A DNA stretch of 64,000 bases, taken from contig OY728120.1 of the NCBI GenBank assembly GCA_963277665.1, positions 947,037,195 through 947,101,194 of the forward strand, in the 5' to 3' direction. A program made the position numbers and the translations under genes. The notes under the pieces are model-generated. The model saw only the letters and a program-made list of their open reading frames with translations, did no database searches and was not told the origin of the DNA. Positions 47,871-60,400 of the stretch are shown piece by piece (position 1 is the first letter of the stretch; every line of letters begins with the position of its first letter). Source of the stretch: Viscum album. Taxonomy: Eukaryota; Streptophyta; Magnoliopsida; Santalales; Viscaceae.

Positions 47871-50744
47871 TGTAACGACCCAATATTTTTTAGTAGTATA
47901 TTAACTTACTCTTAATGATTTAATAAGATTTTAATGGTTAATGAAGAAAGAGGAGTCGATGGATTCATCCAGTAGACTCGACCCTTATGAAGCCCACTTA
48001 TCAGAACTTGGGAAGGAGGTAGCATCTGTGGGCTTCGCTTTGGACCAAGCCCAAGCCAAACTCCAGCATGTCAAGATTGAACGGAAACGCCTACGGGAGA
48101 ATTTCAAGCTAGTAGAGATTACTACTAGGGAAATGTTATCTGAGCCTCCCTCAGATTATCTCACCATAGCACACCTTGCACTTAGGTCTTATGCCGGTGT
48201 TATAAGGGGCTATGTGACGAGACCCTAGCTTCATTGTGTAATCCTTTCGGGTGAATGAATTGAGATTTCTTCCTTTAGTGATGTTTGTGAAATTTCAAAT
48301 GTCCAGATAATTTTAGAATGTATTTTATTGATGTATTTTGAAAAAAGGATATTTTAAAATATTTATTTAAACCCTAAATAACTAATGATGTGTAATTATT
48401 TTCAAAAAATGGTCTTCTACAAAAGTGTTCAGTAAGGAATTTGGAGTCTAATAAGATCAAATTAATTTTTGATGAATAGTAAATTATGAATAGTTATTTT
48501 ACGCTTAGGATTAGTAATGTGACCAAATGGATTAGTAATTTCACTCAAAGAAAGTTTTAATATAATTTAGACACCTAGATTAAGTAATGTGATTCAATAA
48601 AATGGGTAAATAACGGTTTCATAAATTATTAGTCAAGTATTAGTTTTTTCGGATGAATAATGTTTTTTAATTAAAAATTTAATTAAAAATAATTAGGAAA
48701 TTATTTTTATAAAAAGGAATTTATTTTTGAACTCAGAGCATCGATATTATGTTAAGGTAATTTTTGGGGATTTTTCTGAAAAAAATGAATTTTCGATGAA
48801 TAGTGTTTTTATTTAAAAATTAAATTAAAAATATTTAAAAAATTATTTTTATAAAATGGATTTCATTTTTGAAATCAGAGCATTTATAATTTGTAAAGGT
48901 GAAATTTTGGGATTATTCTGAGAAAGTTGAATTTTCGATGAATAGTGAAAATATAGTTTTTAAGTTACGGGTGTTTAATGACATCATTAAATGATGTATT
49001 AAGTATATATTCAATATGTTCTAATTATGAATAGTAAGATAAGGTATTAGGTGTCCCAAGTGGCCAATACCATGGGCAAATACCATGGGAAAGCCCATGG
49101 TTTTTCCAAAACCACTAGTGAGGTGTCCCTTGGCCATTAATGCCTTGTCCCCTCACTTTCCCTATAAATAACCACCCTTTACTCCTTTAGTTTTCACTCC
49201 CAACTCTCCCCCAATGAAGGTATGGTCTTCTTACCTTCCAAGGAGTACTCCCAAGGTGCCCCCAAGCCATCAAGGTCCAAAACATTGAGTTTCAAGAGTC
49301 ACGTTTTAAGGTAAGGGATCCGACCTCTTTCCTTCTTTTCATGTAATCTCTTTTATGTCATTCCTTTTAGGCTCCATGTTATTATGTGAGAGGATGTTAT
49401 TTTATATTCCTCTTACTGCCCTTTCATTTTTATATGATGGTATATCCCCTCTTACTCTCATCATTTCGTTTTATGAAATTTTAAGTGACGCCGTTAGGCT
49501 GCCGAATTTTTAAGGGATTCTTTCACCCTTCTCATTTTTCAAGTTCGATTTTCATGTCAAGTATTTCAAGTTCATTTTTATTATGTTGGGGTATGATCTC
49601 TATATCTATAATACTGATCTCTTATGATCATATTATGAGAGACCCTATTTTATCTTTTCAATTCATTTTTATTGAAGTTTAAGTGACGTCGTTAGGCTGC
49701 CGAATTTTTATAAGAGAAATCAAATTTTTGTCTTCCTTCCAAGTTTTTCATTTCAAATGGTATGTCCTTAAAATTTCATTGCCATGTCCATATATACTTC
49801 TTATTCTCTCCCCTTAATGTTTTATGGATCAATTATGAGTGGGTGACCCATTTCGCCTCTCTTTTCAATGTTTTCTAAAACCCCGAAACATAGCCGTTAT
49901 GCTGCAGAATTTTCTTCTCAAAGTGCCTCTCTCTTTTCTCAAAATTATTTTATGTTATAAAGTGAATACTCAAAGCTCTTATTTATAAAAGGGTATTCAC
50001 ATATATATCAAATTGTTCTATTTTAAATTCTGGGATTTACATACATGAGACCCGCTTTCCCTTTCTGTGGGTTTAAAGTGACGTAAAGATCATGTCTTTA
50101 AAGCAGTTTTTAAAACGTTATGATTATGAAATGAAACCCATTTATTTTATGCTATATGGGTTATTTATGAAATGTTTGATGATGATATATGTGTCTCACA
50201 TGATAATAAAGGCAAATTTAAGGGTGCGCCCTGATAGAGCTCCAATGCATTGGGTAATGATGTAACCACTAGAGATTACAATTTTCACGATACCTTGGTG
50301 AATAACCTTGGTAATTTTCAAATGACACCTTGGGGATGGACCTTGGTGATATGTTCATGATTGTCTATGTTAAATGATTTAGCCACATCTTCAAGTTATG
50401 AAAAAAGTTATTTTTACTATGAAATGCCTCATGATTTCTTTCTCATGCCTTAATGTTCTTTTCATGTCCTTATTGAAGTATATCAAGTTCACATGTAAAA
50501 TGTTCCTCTTGTTTCCCTTACTAGGCCTTCTGCTCACCCTTTCTTTTGATGTATGTCCCCATGTTATGAGACGCATTAATGAACCTTGGATGAACTTAAG
50601 GAGAAGCCTTTCAAGTGTTTAAGAAGAATGCTTTATGTTTCTTTCATGTATTTTGTTCCTGGTTTCCAAGACACTAGACCTTAAAGATCCTCAGTTATGT
50701 GTAATGTAATGAAAGTTTATGTTATAAGAAGACGGGATGCTATA
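47871..50744 (+). repeat. Element B 3' LTR, unit 2
   Basis: TGTAACGACC … GATGCTATA, 2874 bases. TATA box 49163-49170; open frame 47941-48228; ~200-base motif copies at about 49481, 49678 and 49893. It shares 3'-LTR-specific bases with 29285-32158. Confidence 0.93.
47941..48228 (+). CDS. LTR-borne open frame, 95 residues (B 3' LTR, unit 2)
   Basis: Same unknown protein as at 21523 with private changes (MKKEESMDSSS start, K for E in QAKLQ, N for K, Y for S). The 'tgcag' string before the other copies is 'tgaag' here. It is still open over its full length. Confidence 0.35.
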   Translation: MKKEESMDSSSRLDPYEAHLSELGKEVASVGFALDQAQAKLQHVKIERKRLRENFKLVEITTREMLSEPPSDYLTIAHLALRSYAGVIRGYVTRP

Positions 50745-50749
50745 ACTAC
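50745..50749. repeat. Target-site duplication of element B, right, unit 2
   Basis: ACTAC, paired with 40021-40025. Confidence 0.9.
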
Positions 50750-50783
50750 TATCTTGGGATGGAAGTTCCAATGGTGGGGAGAA

Positions 50784-52661
50784 TGCAGCACCCTCTTTTT
50801 GAGGTATGTAACCTTTATTTATGCATTTTTATGTTTTTAATGTGCATGGGATGAGTTGGGAAGAGGTTGGGAGAGTTTGGAATGGTTTTGGATGAGTTTG
50901 GAGGCTTTTAAAGGGGTGCACGGTTTGAGCATGGTTAGTGTATACCACGCGGATTCTGTAGGAACCGTGCCGGGGGAGACAGTAGGCTCCGCACAACCTG
51001 TGCACAGTTTTCCAAATAGTGCAAGTAAATGGTGCAGACCGTGGCTGTCGAGGTAGTAGAGTGCACACCGTTAGCACACGGTTTTCTAAACCGTGCGGCC
51101 ACTCAAAATAGGGTTTTCAAATCCGGGCTCCCTCGGGCATGACCTAAAACACTCCTCTCTTCCTCCCACTCGAGCCTCACTCGGGATTTTCAGTTCTCAG
51201 GGGCTAAAAGGGCTCTCCCACTCATTTTGAAAGGGTTTGAAGAGTATTCAAGGTGTTTTGAATGTGATTTCACCCGGGTAAGTCTCCTCCCATGGTTTCT
51301 TTGGGTTTTCCTCTAGATCAACTTCTCCCGCTTTCTTGGTTTTCTAGATCTACACTTATTGTGTGTAGATATATGGTTGGTGTTTCCTTTAATGATGTAT
51401 TTAAGTATTATGGATGTTAGGGAAGGGGATTTAGAGAGGTTTCGAGGAGGCATTCTACCGGATTGAAGTTCGTTTGGGCAAAAGGTCGATTTCGCCAAAT
51501 CCTAAGTGGTCGGTGGCTTCTCTCTCGACTCCACTTGTTGAAATTGTGTGGTGAATTTACAATTAAATTATTTGTTTGAAATTTAATTGGTAAATCATGG
51601 GGTAAATTTGTGGAAAATTTATGGGAGATGAAATTGGGGGTTTTTGGCATGAAATTGGGATTTTGGGACAAATGGGTTTTGTTGGAAATGGATTCAATGG
51701 GATGATTTTAAAATGTGGATTTTAAAATGACATTGAACTTGAGCGTGATAATGGAATGTGATGGTGACTGCAATAATGGGTGATTTTGTTTGGCTTGTGC
51801 TTTTGTGGATATGAATGGGATGTTTTATTGCAATGTGTGGTGATATTGTGGAGTTGACGTGAAAGTGCCACTATAATCAGGGAAATGGATGGATAATGGT
51901 CGGAAGGGACACCATTTGGGAAAGTGGCTGAGAAAGTACCACTTGTCGGGCTATGAATGGGTTGGCCGAGAAAGTACCCCCGTTGTTGGTTGATTTCTTG
52001 ATTATGTGAGGTTGTAGTTGGGGCTTTTGAGTGGAATATGAACATGGTAACCGACATGTGGCTTGATTGTGGAGGTTTTCTTTTGTGTGTGGCACGTTTG
52101 GATTTTGTAATGAGTTTGTGAATGTGATTGTTTTATAAGAAATGTTTTATATAAATGTGCTAACGGATTATCCTAGTGGTGTGTGTAGGGGAGTCACTTG
52201 GGGAAATCGTACTGGGTGGTTGTACTCACCCACTGCTTTGGCACTTAGGTGTCTTTGCAGATGTAGTATACCGGGATGGGGGAAAATGTAAGGCATCTCC
52301 ATCTTTTAGTGGTGCCTCGTGATTCTTGGTGGTGCATGGATCTTGGAGCTGGGGTGGAGTTGTGGTTGTGTCACGGATTGTTGTGTGTGTCTTTTGGTTT
52401 CCGTTGTACTCTGATGTTTTGGAAATATCTGGTTGTATAAACCTTGGGTTGTTTTGATAGGGTTTGTTGAATTGAAATGCATGCATTATAGTTTTTGTTT
52501 GTTGGTTGGTTGGGTTATCCTCTTGAGGGAAAATCATTCCCCACTTTTCTTCTAAATCCCTCGACATTTATTTCCAGCCTTTGGTGCCTTGGGAACGTTT
52601 CTTAAGGCCAAGTGACCCTCACCGCCTCCTCAAGACAGTGAGGTAGGGGCGGGGTGTTACA
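50784..52661 (+). repeat. Element A 3' LTR, unit 2
   Basis: 1878 bases, TGCAGCACCC … GGGTGTTACA, a near copy of 32198-34075. The CACGGTTT hairpin is perfect here (51077-51095). The A polypurine tract (ending GGGGAGAA) precedes it at 50750-50783 and GTAAT follows at 52662-52666. Confidence 0.92.
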
Positions 52662-52701
52662 GTAATCATACTTATTAAAATTTACTAACAACTTTAGCAG
52701 A

Positions 52702-53049
52702 TATGGAAACATCTACATAATGATTTATACATCATATTACTTTGATGTATTTACGAAAAATAAAAATGATGTTTAGGATTGGATTCAAAAGAAGATTAAG
52801 AAATACGACTCAGTCCATGGTGGAAAATATATTAATAAATATTTCACTAATTATTTTGGTGTGATTGGTTTCTAATATCTTCCCGCTCCTCCTTATACAA
52901 CACAATGGATCAGAGTTATCAAAAGGAAGAACTACACAATGTTAGACATGGTAATAGAATTGATGACTCATGCAAGTATTCCATAATACCTTTGGAGATA
53001 CGCACTATCAACTACATAATATATAATAGACCAGTTCCAAATAAATAAT
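52702..53049 (+). pseudogene. Copia C integrase core (broken), unit 2
   Basis: Duplicate of 34116-34463 with the same readable blocks (KKIKKYDSVHGGKY, PPYTTQWIRVIKRKNYTML, YLWRYALSTTTYI) and the same stops. A few base changes only. Confidence 0.8.
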
Positions 53050-53560
53050 AATCTAGTATTCTATTTCATTTTTGGTATAAAAATAATCCCATGTTGTTAC
53101 ATGTACGAGTGTGTGGTTTTGAATTATATATTAATGATTTTTTTTAAATAAACATTCCCCGAAAGGAACTAAAGTGTTTATTTATAGTGTTTCATTAGAA
53201 GAATAAAATATATTACAAATAAGATCCTATATATAAGAAACTTTTTGTTAATAGACATCCCACCTTTCTTGAAAGGGTTCACATCTCCGAATGAGAAAGT
53301 GGGAGAGAGATGGACTTTGATGAAGTCTAGATTCATCATACACAAGGGCTAGAACTTGAAATAATTCTATAATTCAATATGAAAAAGGATGTTCTAGAGA
53401 CACATGTACTATTATAGAGTATTATAGTGGCCAGATATTAAATATAATGTGGTTTTCAAGTCGCTAGGTATTGTGACTCATTATTGTTTGATAATAATGT
53501 TCTTATAACTAGTATAGAAGTAGTAAATTGATATGATGGTATCAAATTGAAAGATGAAAT

Positions 53561-54252
53561 GAATTATAAAATAGATTCTTTGTACCAGAGAAATGTATAA
53601 GTTTAAGAAGATCCTCTAGTCGAAGTAATGGATATTTGTTGTAAATGTATATTTATGAAGAAACTATACATAAATGGAATACTAAGTATATATATAGCAC
53701 AACTAATTTCAAAAGGTTTCAGATTACCTTATAGAGATGAATATGGTGAATCCTTTTCACTAGTTTATATGTTAAAATAAATCATAATTTTACATAACAT
53801 AGTATCTTAACATGAAAATGGAATTTGGTATATGGATTTCAAAATAGATTTACTTAACATGAACCTTCAGGAACATATTTATATGACCCAAGTTGAAGGT
53901 CTTTTGACGGTAAAGGATTCCATAAATTTATACAAGTTAAAGAGAGGAATATATGGATTAAATGAATCATCTAAGTCATGCAAAATTTGGTTTGATGCAG
54001 CTATAATGTAATATTTTTCATATGTACAAAATTTGAGGCTTCTGTATTTAAGAAATTTAGTGGTATTGAGATCATTTCCCAAATTTTTTATTACAATCAT
54101 GTACTACTTATTAGAAAAGAAATATTAATATTATAGACCAGTAAATATCTAATGAATAAATTCTTCTCCGTGAATGATATAGGAGAATCATTTTATATTA
54201 ATCAGATCAAGATCCATCGTGATAGATCTATGAAAATTATTAGAATAAGTTA
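53561..54252 (+). pseudogene. Copia C reverse transcriptase (broken), unit 2
   Basis: Duplicate of 34975-35666: AQLISKGFRLPYRDEYGESF, IWYMDFKIDLLNMNLQEHIY, LYKLKRGIYGLNESSKSC and FSVNDIGESFYINQIKIHRD blocks. The YVDD block is missing as in unit 1. Frames are interrupted at the same places. Confidence 0.8.
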
Positions 54253-55026
54253 ATGTTTATATATTTATAATAAACTAAAAAGATCATTTATTTAAAAATC
54301 TAAGTTGGGATTGTTTCCAGTGTCACATGGATTTCATCTTTTGAAGGAAATGTTTCCTTAGAAACACAAATAATGAAAAATGATAACAATGAATCTTTAT
54401 TTTCTAGGACTTGGTCAATAATGTATGATAAAATATGTACACTGATAGATGTTACATAAGCTATAAGTGTGGTGGGTTGTTATAAAGCTATTCCAGGTGA
54501 CCACTAATGGATGGTATTCAAGAAAATACCTATTTTATGAGGAATACTGATGACATGTTCCTGGTCGATGGAGGATATGAGAAAATAGTCACCAAATAAT
54601 GTTCTAAATACATGATTCCACACAAATAAAAATGATTTTAAATCACAATCATGTTACATATTTACTCTCAATGAAGGCGTTGTAAACAACAAGTACTTAG
54701 AGAATGAAGTGGTTCCTAATTTTACAATAGATTCTGAGTATATCGTAGATTCTAATGTTCCTAATGAAGCTTTTGGGATTTGGAACATCATCCAAGAGAA
54801 TTATAATGAGATTATAACTAAATACCCCATCACACTCTGTTGTAATAATACTATATAATTTTAGCTTGAAATGGAGACATGGTCATATCCATGGAAGAAC
54901 ATATAACTAAGAAATATCATCACTTGATGTATTTTTTTTTAAATAGGTGACATCACTATGAGAATATTTTTTGTGGAAGAAAATGTGAGAGACCCCATAA
55001 CAAAATCAATAGCTTGGTAGGAAAAT
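54253..55026 (+). pseudogene. Copia C RNase H (broken), unit 2
   Basis: Duplicate of 35667-36440. It has DDMFLVDGGYEKIVTK and SQSCYIFTLNEGVV. Near 54685 it reads 'aaacaacaag' where unit 1 has an A run. The IDSEYIVDSNVPNEAFGIW and VEENVRDPITK blocks follow. Confidence 0.8.
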
Positions 55027-55150
55027 GATCAAAATGCAAGAGATAGCAGACTAAATGTAATTTATATTCTAATTGGTGAATATTAATTAATATAAATTAT
55101 GAATAATTATTTATATTTTTTCAATAATTTAATCTAATAATGTTCTAATA

Positions 55151-56830
55151 TTTTTTTCACTTTGAAAATGTCATAACAGCTCCCTCTATAATGAAAATCT
55201 TGAAATAATATGGTGATATTTTCAAAATTTGTTTTTTTGGTTAGATAACATTATATAATGGAGAATATAGTATGATAATTGTCTATTGAGAGTAGGCATT
55301 AGCCGATGATACTTTGTTTCATGAATTTCTCACAGGGTAATCACCATGATGGAAGATTATATAAAAAAACTGACCAATAGGAAATCCACATATTTATGTT
55401 TCATTGGATTTTCCAATATACGAATTCTATATAAGGACATCATATCATTAGTATTATTGTATTGCGGTAAAAAATTACGATACAATTAATGGATATTTTG
55501 ATTCTTATTGGGTGTGTCAAGAATGAAACATTATTAATAAATATGATGAGAAAGGATTTTTCCCTTATATATTTATGGAATTTCATATCTCAACCCCTTT
55601 ATTACAATGGAATAATCACAATAAATTCCATGAATTTGGTGTAACTGTGAGTTTATTTCATATAATCAAAGAAATTCATATCAAGTATAGATATTGATGA
55701 CGTGGGTTTCAACGATTTTGATGATATATCACGAAAAATGTATTTTAATACATTGTTATTGTTTTATGTTGTTTTCTATTAGATATTCTCTTCATTAATG
55801 GGTTCCTTAACCAGTTTCTAGATAGTAATCTTGTACATTAAGAAATCCTGACAAATTCCATTAAGGGATTGGCATATAGGGCCACACATCTAGTATTTTT
55901 TTATCTCATTTATATAATAGTTTTATTAGAAAATTGGATTAAATAATATTGTCCAAACTAAGAGTTAATATTTATTACATGAACAAAATTATTAAATAAA
56001 TATTTATTAGTAATTTAATTATTTAATAATTAAAATATATAATTTTTATTTATCCCTTATTATTCATTCCAAAATATATCTTTAAAATTTTATAAAATAA
56101 ATAACCTAATTAGTCATCAGAATTTACAATAAATATTTATTCTCTAGTATTTCAATAGAATATTTATTTGTTTATATATTTGATAAAAATTAAATTTCAC
56201 TATTTAATCTAATTTTCAACAAATGAAAAGAAGTAAGAGTGCACTGAGATTAGTTCTGAAGATAAATATAAATTTGAAAGACTATACAATAAAATTTAAC
56301 ACTGTATGACTTAGTGAATGTCATCGAATAAAATAATAATATTATTTCAATGCATAATGTGGGGTTTCTCTATGTTTAATAATTTATTAAATGGACCTTA
56401 TGAAATTAATTAAATATTAAACAATAATACTAAGACTATAAATAAATGTCAATCAAATTTTATATAAATTTAGTCATTATGAACAATGTATTCCCCTCAA
56501 TATCTTCCTACTCCTTACATTATCTCAGCAACATGAAGAAGAAAATAAATTCCTTCAATCACGTAGGAATACGAAGTTATGAAAGGTGAAAAATATATTT
56601 TAATCAATTAGTTGTGCTATCACATGATGATTAATCAGCATTGTTCAATGTTTAAATAAGCGTGTGTGAATCGCTGATAGTGGGGAAATATATTGGGTCC
56701 TCACAACATAATGAAGATACATCAATTGAATTAGAATGATCAACATCCTCAATGATGAAAGATCTTAGGATTTGGATAACGTTTCTTTTTATGATTAAAT
56801 TAGTTATAAAATTTTCCTAAAAATATACTA
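55151..56830 (+). repeat. Copia C probable 3' LTR
   Basis: Starts soon after the RNase H end and contains the right edge of the tandem duplication (TTATGT, 55394-55399). It continues past it with sequence that resembles 7200-8420: a 'ggattttcc' block, then 'aaggatttttcccttatatatttatgga', split here by position about 55549-55577. Near 56697-56708 'gggtcctcacaa' matches 8309-8320. Exact ends are unresolved because similarity is low and AT-rich. Confidence 0.5.
55394..55399. repeat. Right breakpoint microhomology TTATGT
   Basis: Left of it the sequence matches unit 1; right of it (ttcattggatttt) is unduplicated copia LTR. Confidence 0.9.
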
Positions 56831-59800
56831 TCTTTGTTCTAGAGTTTAATTTTTCAATATTCATTAGAAGAATATTTATTGTTCATTATTTTTATGTCTT
56901 GTACATTGTTAATGATCTATCAAATCTAAAAAAATTCAATATGGTCCTTGGCCTAATAAGTGCTTCCACTACATCCAAAAACAACACTATCATTTATTAT
57001 TTTTAGATGAACATGAACTATATGAAATTATGAGTGATATTGAGAAGAGTTCTGGGTAGTTTTTTCCCTAACTATAGTGATCAGAATGGGTGAGGATGGT
57101 AGGAGATGATGTTACCTTTTATAAGTGTGGGGAGTGTCACACTTTTATGTTTTCAAAACTATTAAATTCTATAAAATATTAAACACTCATAAGTGCATAA
57201 AAAAATATCCAATATTAAATATATGGTGATATGGGTGAAGATATCGTCATCTTAAAATAATAAAAATATTATTTTTTGTCCTTATCACTTAGTTTTTTCC
57301 CATAATTCACCTGATTTACCCCTTACCACGGTGACATATTTTATCCAAGGTTTCTATTGAAAATGACCATAAATGAAATTTGAATAATTGCTAAATTTGA
57401 AACTTATTTTACAAAATATGTAATAAATTTTTCAAGATTTCGTTTTTTATTATGGTAAATAAATTACGTTAAAAATAAGTTCAAAATATATAATGAATAA
57501 TTGTTTTTAGAAAATTGTGTTTTAATCATAAAAATGAACTTACACCAAAATATAATATAATACTGTTTCCTATAAAATTATTTAAAATGTTTTCTATAAA
57601 ACAGATCTTATGTACCTCTAAAACTATATCCAAAATAATGATATGAATTTAAAATATCATTTTTCAAATAAAAATAATAATGTATTTTAAAAATCACCAT
57701 ACTTCACTATTCACTAAAAAATTTGTCTTTTTAAAAAAATCCAAGAAAATCATGAAATGATTTTTATTATACGAATATTGTAAAAATTCATTAATTTTTA
57801 TCAAATTAATATTTTAAAATCCAAAAAAATATCTTTAAAATAAAACAATGTAATTCATATAAAAATAATTTTCATAAATAAATCTTTGCCTCTTTCTATG
57901 GAAAATATTTAAAAAACTCTTTATAAATTATATTGAATATAAATGCCCAAAATGAATAATTATAAAAAATAGGATTTATTTATTTATAGGATTTATTTTC
58001 TTGTCGCACTCTTCCTCTCTTATGAAAATTTTTCCTCGTAAATTTATTTTTAACTTCAATAAGTAAGGGTACTACCCCTAAAGTGGTTTTTCAATTGTGA
58101 TTTTTTTTCCTTAATGATTTTATTATTCCATAAACCACTTTCATATTTGATCACCTATTTTAATAGTAACTACTTTATGTGATCCAAAATTGGCATTTTA
58201 TTTTTTTATTAGATATATTTTCATTTAACTGTACCACTTTAGGGTTCAAAATAATAAATGATTTGGGTAAGTACATTCATAAAAACAGACCCTAATAAAC
58301 ATCATCTACCAGAGATGAAATTTTAGGTAAAAATAATATTTTAGAAGATGATCCAACCATATCCATAATTTTATATATACTAATAAATCTTGAATTTATA
58401 TTATAATTAATGAAAAAAACTATAAAATTTTTAATGGAGATAATTTATGAAAAACATGATCTCTTTCCTCAAAGAAGAGATATTTACTCCAATAATATAG
58501 ATAAATAGAATACCTATAATGATCATTAATCATGTTCTATTGAGTCATCCTAACATTCTCTATGAATTTTTATACCAGTTCTAGTCTCAAGAACTTCCTT
58601 TCACTAATTTTTTCCTAATATGATAGATTTATACATTGATTTCCAAATATTTTTTCAAAAAGGATCCATTTATAATAATGAATAAAAACTATTATAGTAT
58701 GAAAATTTTACCTATAAAAGATGGAAATCAAAACGAAAAAGATAATATAATAATCACATCTAACAAATGTATTCCAAATTTTGAATTGATCATTTTAACT
58801 ATCCATAAAATTTAGAATGAAAAGTTTTACTAAAAATTAATTCAGTATCCAATTACTTTTGAAGTCCTTTTATAAAAATTATGTAATTACAGGATCATGA
58901 TTTGATTTAATTGAGAGATACACTCCATGTAATCTGATTATCTATTTAATAAAATTTGACATCATAGGTAAATAAAGAATATGACATTTTCATATTTATT
59001 AACATTTTTTAATTAAATATTAATTTTACTTTATTGTGGATTTTATGTCTGATAGCATATTTAACTCGCAAAACAGTTTTCTTTGAAATCTTATGTTGCA
59101 CACAATGTTGAGTTACACTAGAAAATAATATAATATTACTATTATTTTAAATGGTAGGTAACACACAAACATTGTATTTTTATGAATGAACAGAAATAAC
59201 TAAAATATGCTTTTACATGTTTGTTAAAATGAAATTAAATTTATCCAATAAATTTTAGAGGCTTAATATAATAACAAATCAAATTTTAAGAATTAAGTAC
59301 TCTAATAATTTTATAAAGGCTGTTTAACCACTTTTTGAGGGGGAACCATTTTTAAATATAGTTTTTTAACTTTTATATATTCTATTTGAAAAAATAATAT
59401 TATATTTTTAGAATAGGCACATCAAAATTTACTTTGGATGAAATTTTGGTATTTTTCTGATAATTTTTATTTTTTTATAAATAATGAAAAATACAATATT
59501 TTAATTCAAAACAACCTTTTAATATAATTTATTTATATTTTTATATTATATTTTTAATTGATTTTAAAGTTTAATTATATTATTTTTTTACCATTTAATC
59601 CAATATTGGTCATTGTATATAATTTCACTTTGAAATTGGACATAAAAAAGTGTCAATCTTTTGACAGTTATTATTTCTTAAAAACACACTTTTTTGTTTT
59701 GATGGTGGAAATAATTTTAAATTAATTTTTTCCACTTCATTTATTTTTAAATTAAAAAAATGGATTCATATTTGGAATCATGAGGTATAAATTGTGTAAA

Positions 59801-60400
59801 TATGTAACTTTTATTTTTATACATTATGAATATTTACTTCGGTAAATATTTTATTTATAGTGGTTAAAGGGTAAATCTGGTAAATAAGGATAAAAAATAA
59901 TATTATAATAACATTAAATTACCCTTAAATATGTCTTAATACTATTGTTTTATACATTTACTACCATGGGTATCCTTGTATCGATTTTGGGACTCAATGG
60001 AGCCACATAAGGGTGATAATGACACATTATATTAATTAATTTAATGTAAGGAAAAAATGACATAACCAAATATATTTTAGTAAAATTAATTTTTACATAG
60101 GGATATATATGTTATTATATTGACTATAACTATTAATTTGAAGTTTAAACAGATTTCATACATCATGGTATTTTATTTATAATTTTTATACATGAAATAA
60201 ATAAAATTATTTATGACACAATGATGATGTAGTGTTTACCTCATTAATGAATGAATCAAATAAATAAGAATATAAAATTAGAAAAATATGAAAAAATAGT
60301 CCAATTTTTATTGGATGAATTTATATCGAACATGAGTCATCTTATATTATAATTGAATGATTTTTGGACTTTTTGAAACTAAAGATAACTTAATAATAAA
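56831..60400. other. AT-rich gene-free stretch
   Basis: I see no gene. A purine run followed by TGTCACAC at about 57125-57136 resembles a polypurine tract plus LTR start and could mark the true left end of the B-prime LTR-like region, but no supporting alignment could be made. The rest is A/T-rich without readable motifs. Confidence 0.4.

Larger units (their letters stand above)
40026..50744 (+). mobile_element. Ty3/gypsy chromovirus-type retrotransposon B, unit 2
   Basis: This is a duplicate of 21453-32158, carried by the tandem duplication and not a second insertion: its target site, host element and neighbours are identical. It is full length with both LTRs. Its gag and integrase have fewer stops than unit 1 (gag open 43332-43886, integrase-tail open 47032-47859), but the frameshifts and most stops are shared. 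Confidence 0.93.
36808..55393 (+). repeat. Tandem duplication, unit 2 (18,586 bases)
   Basis: Second copy of 18235-36807. The length difference is 1 base in the B 5' LTR and 12 bases in the B integrase. It contains a 5'-truncated element A, a full B, the A 3' LTR, and the copia C integrase to LTR. Its right edge passes directly into the rest of the copia 3' LTR. Confidence 0.95.

Noticed and set aside
36808..55393. Unit 2 as a second independent set of A, B and C insertions
   Set aside because: Target sites, nesting points and flanks are identical to unit 1 and the units join at a microhomology, so this is one duplicated block.
18235..55399. Duplication by unequal crossing over between LTRs
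   Set aside because: The breakpoints lie in the A protease region and the copia LTR, which share only six bases, so homologous exchange between repeats does not fit.
56831..60400. Host gene in the right-hand AT-rich gap
   Set aside because: No frame above about 60 codons, no splice-like organisation and no readable domain on either strand.
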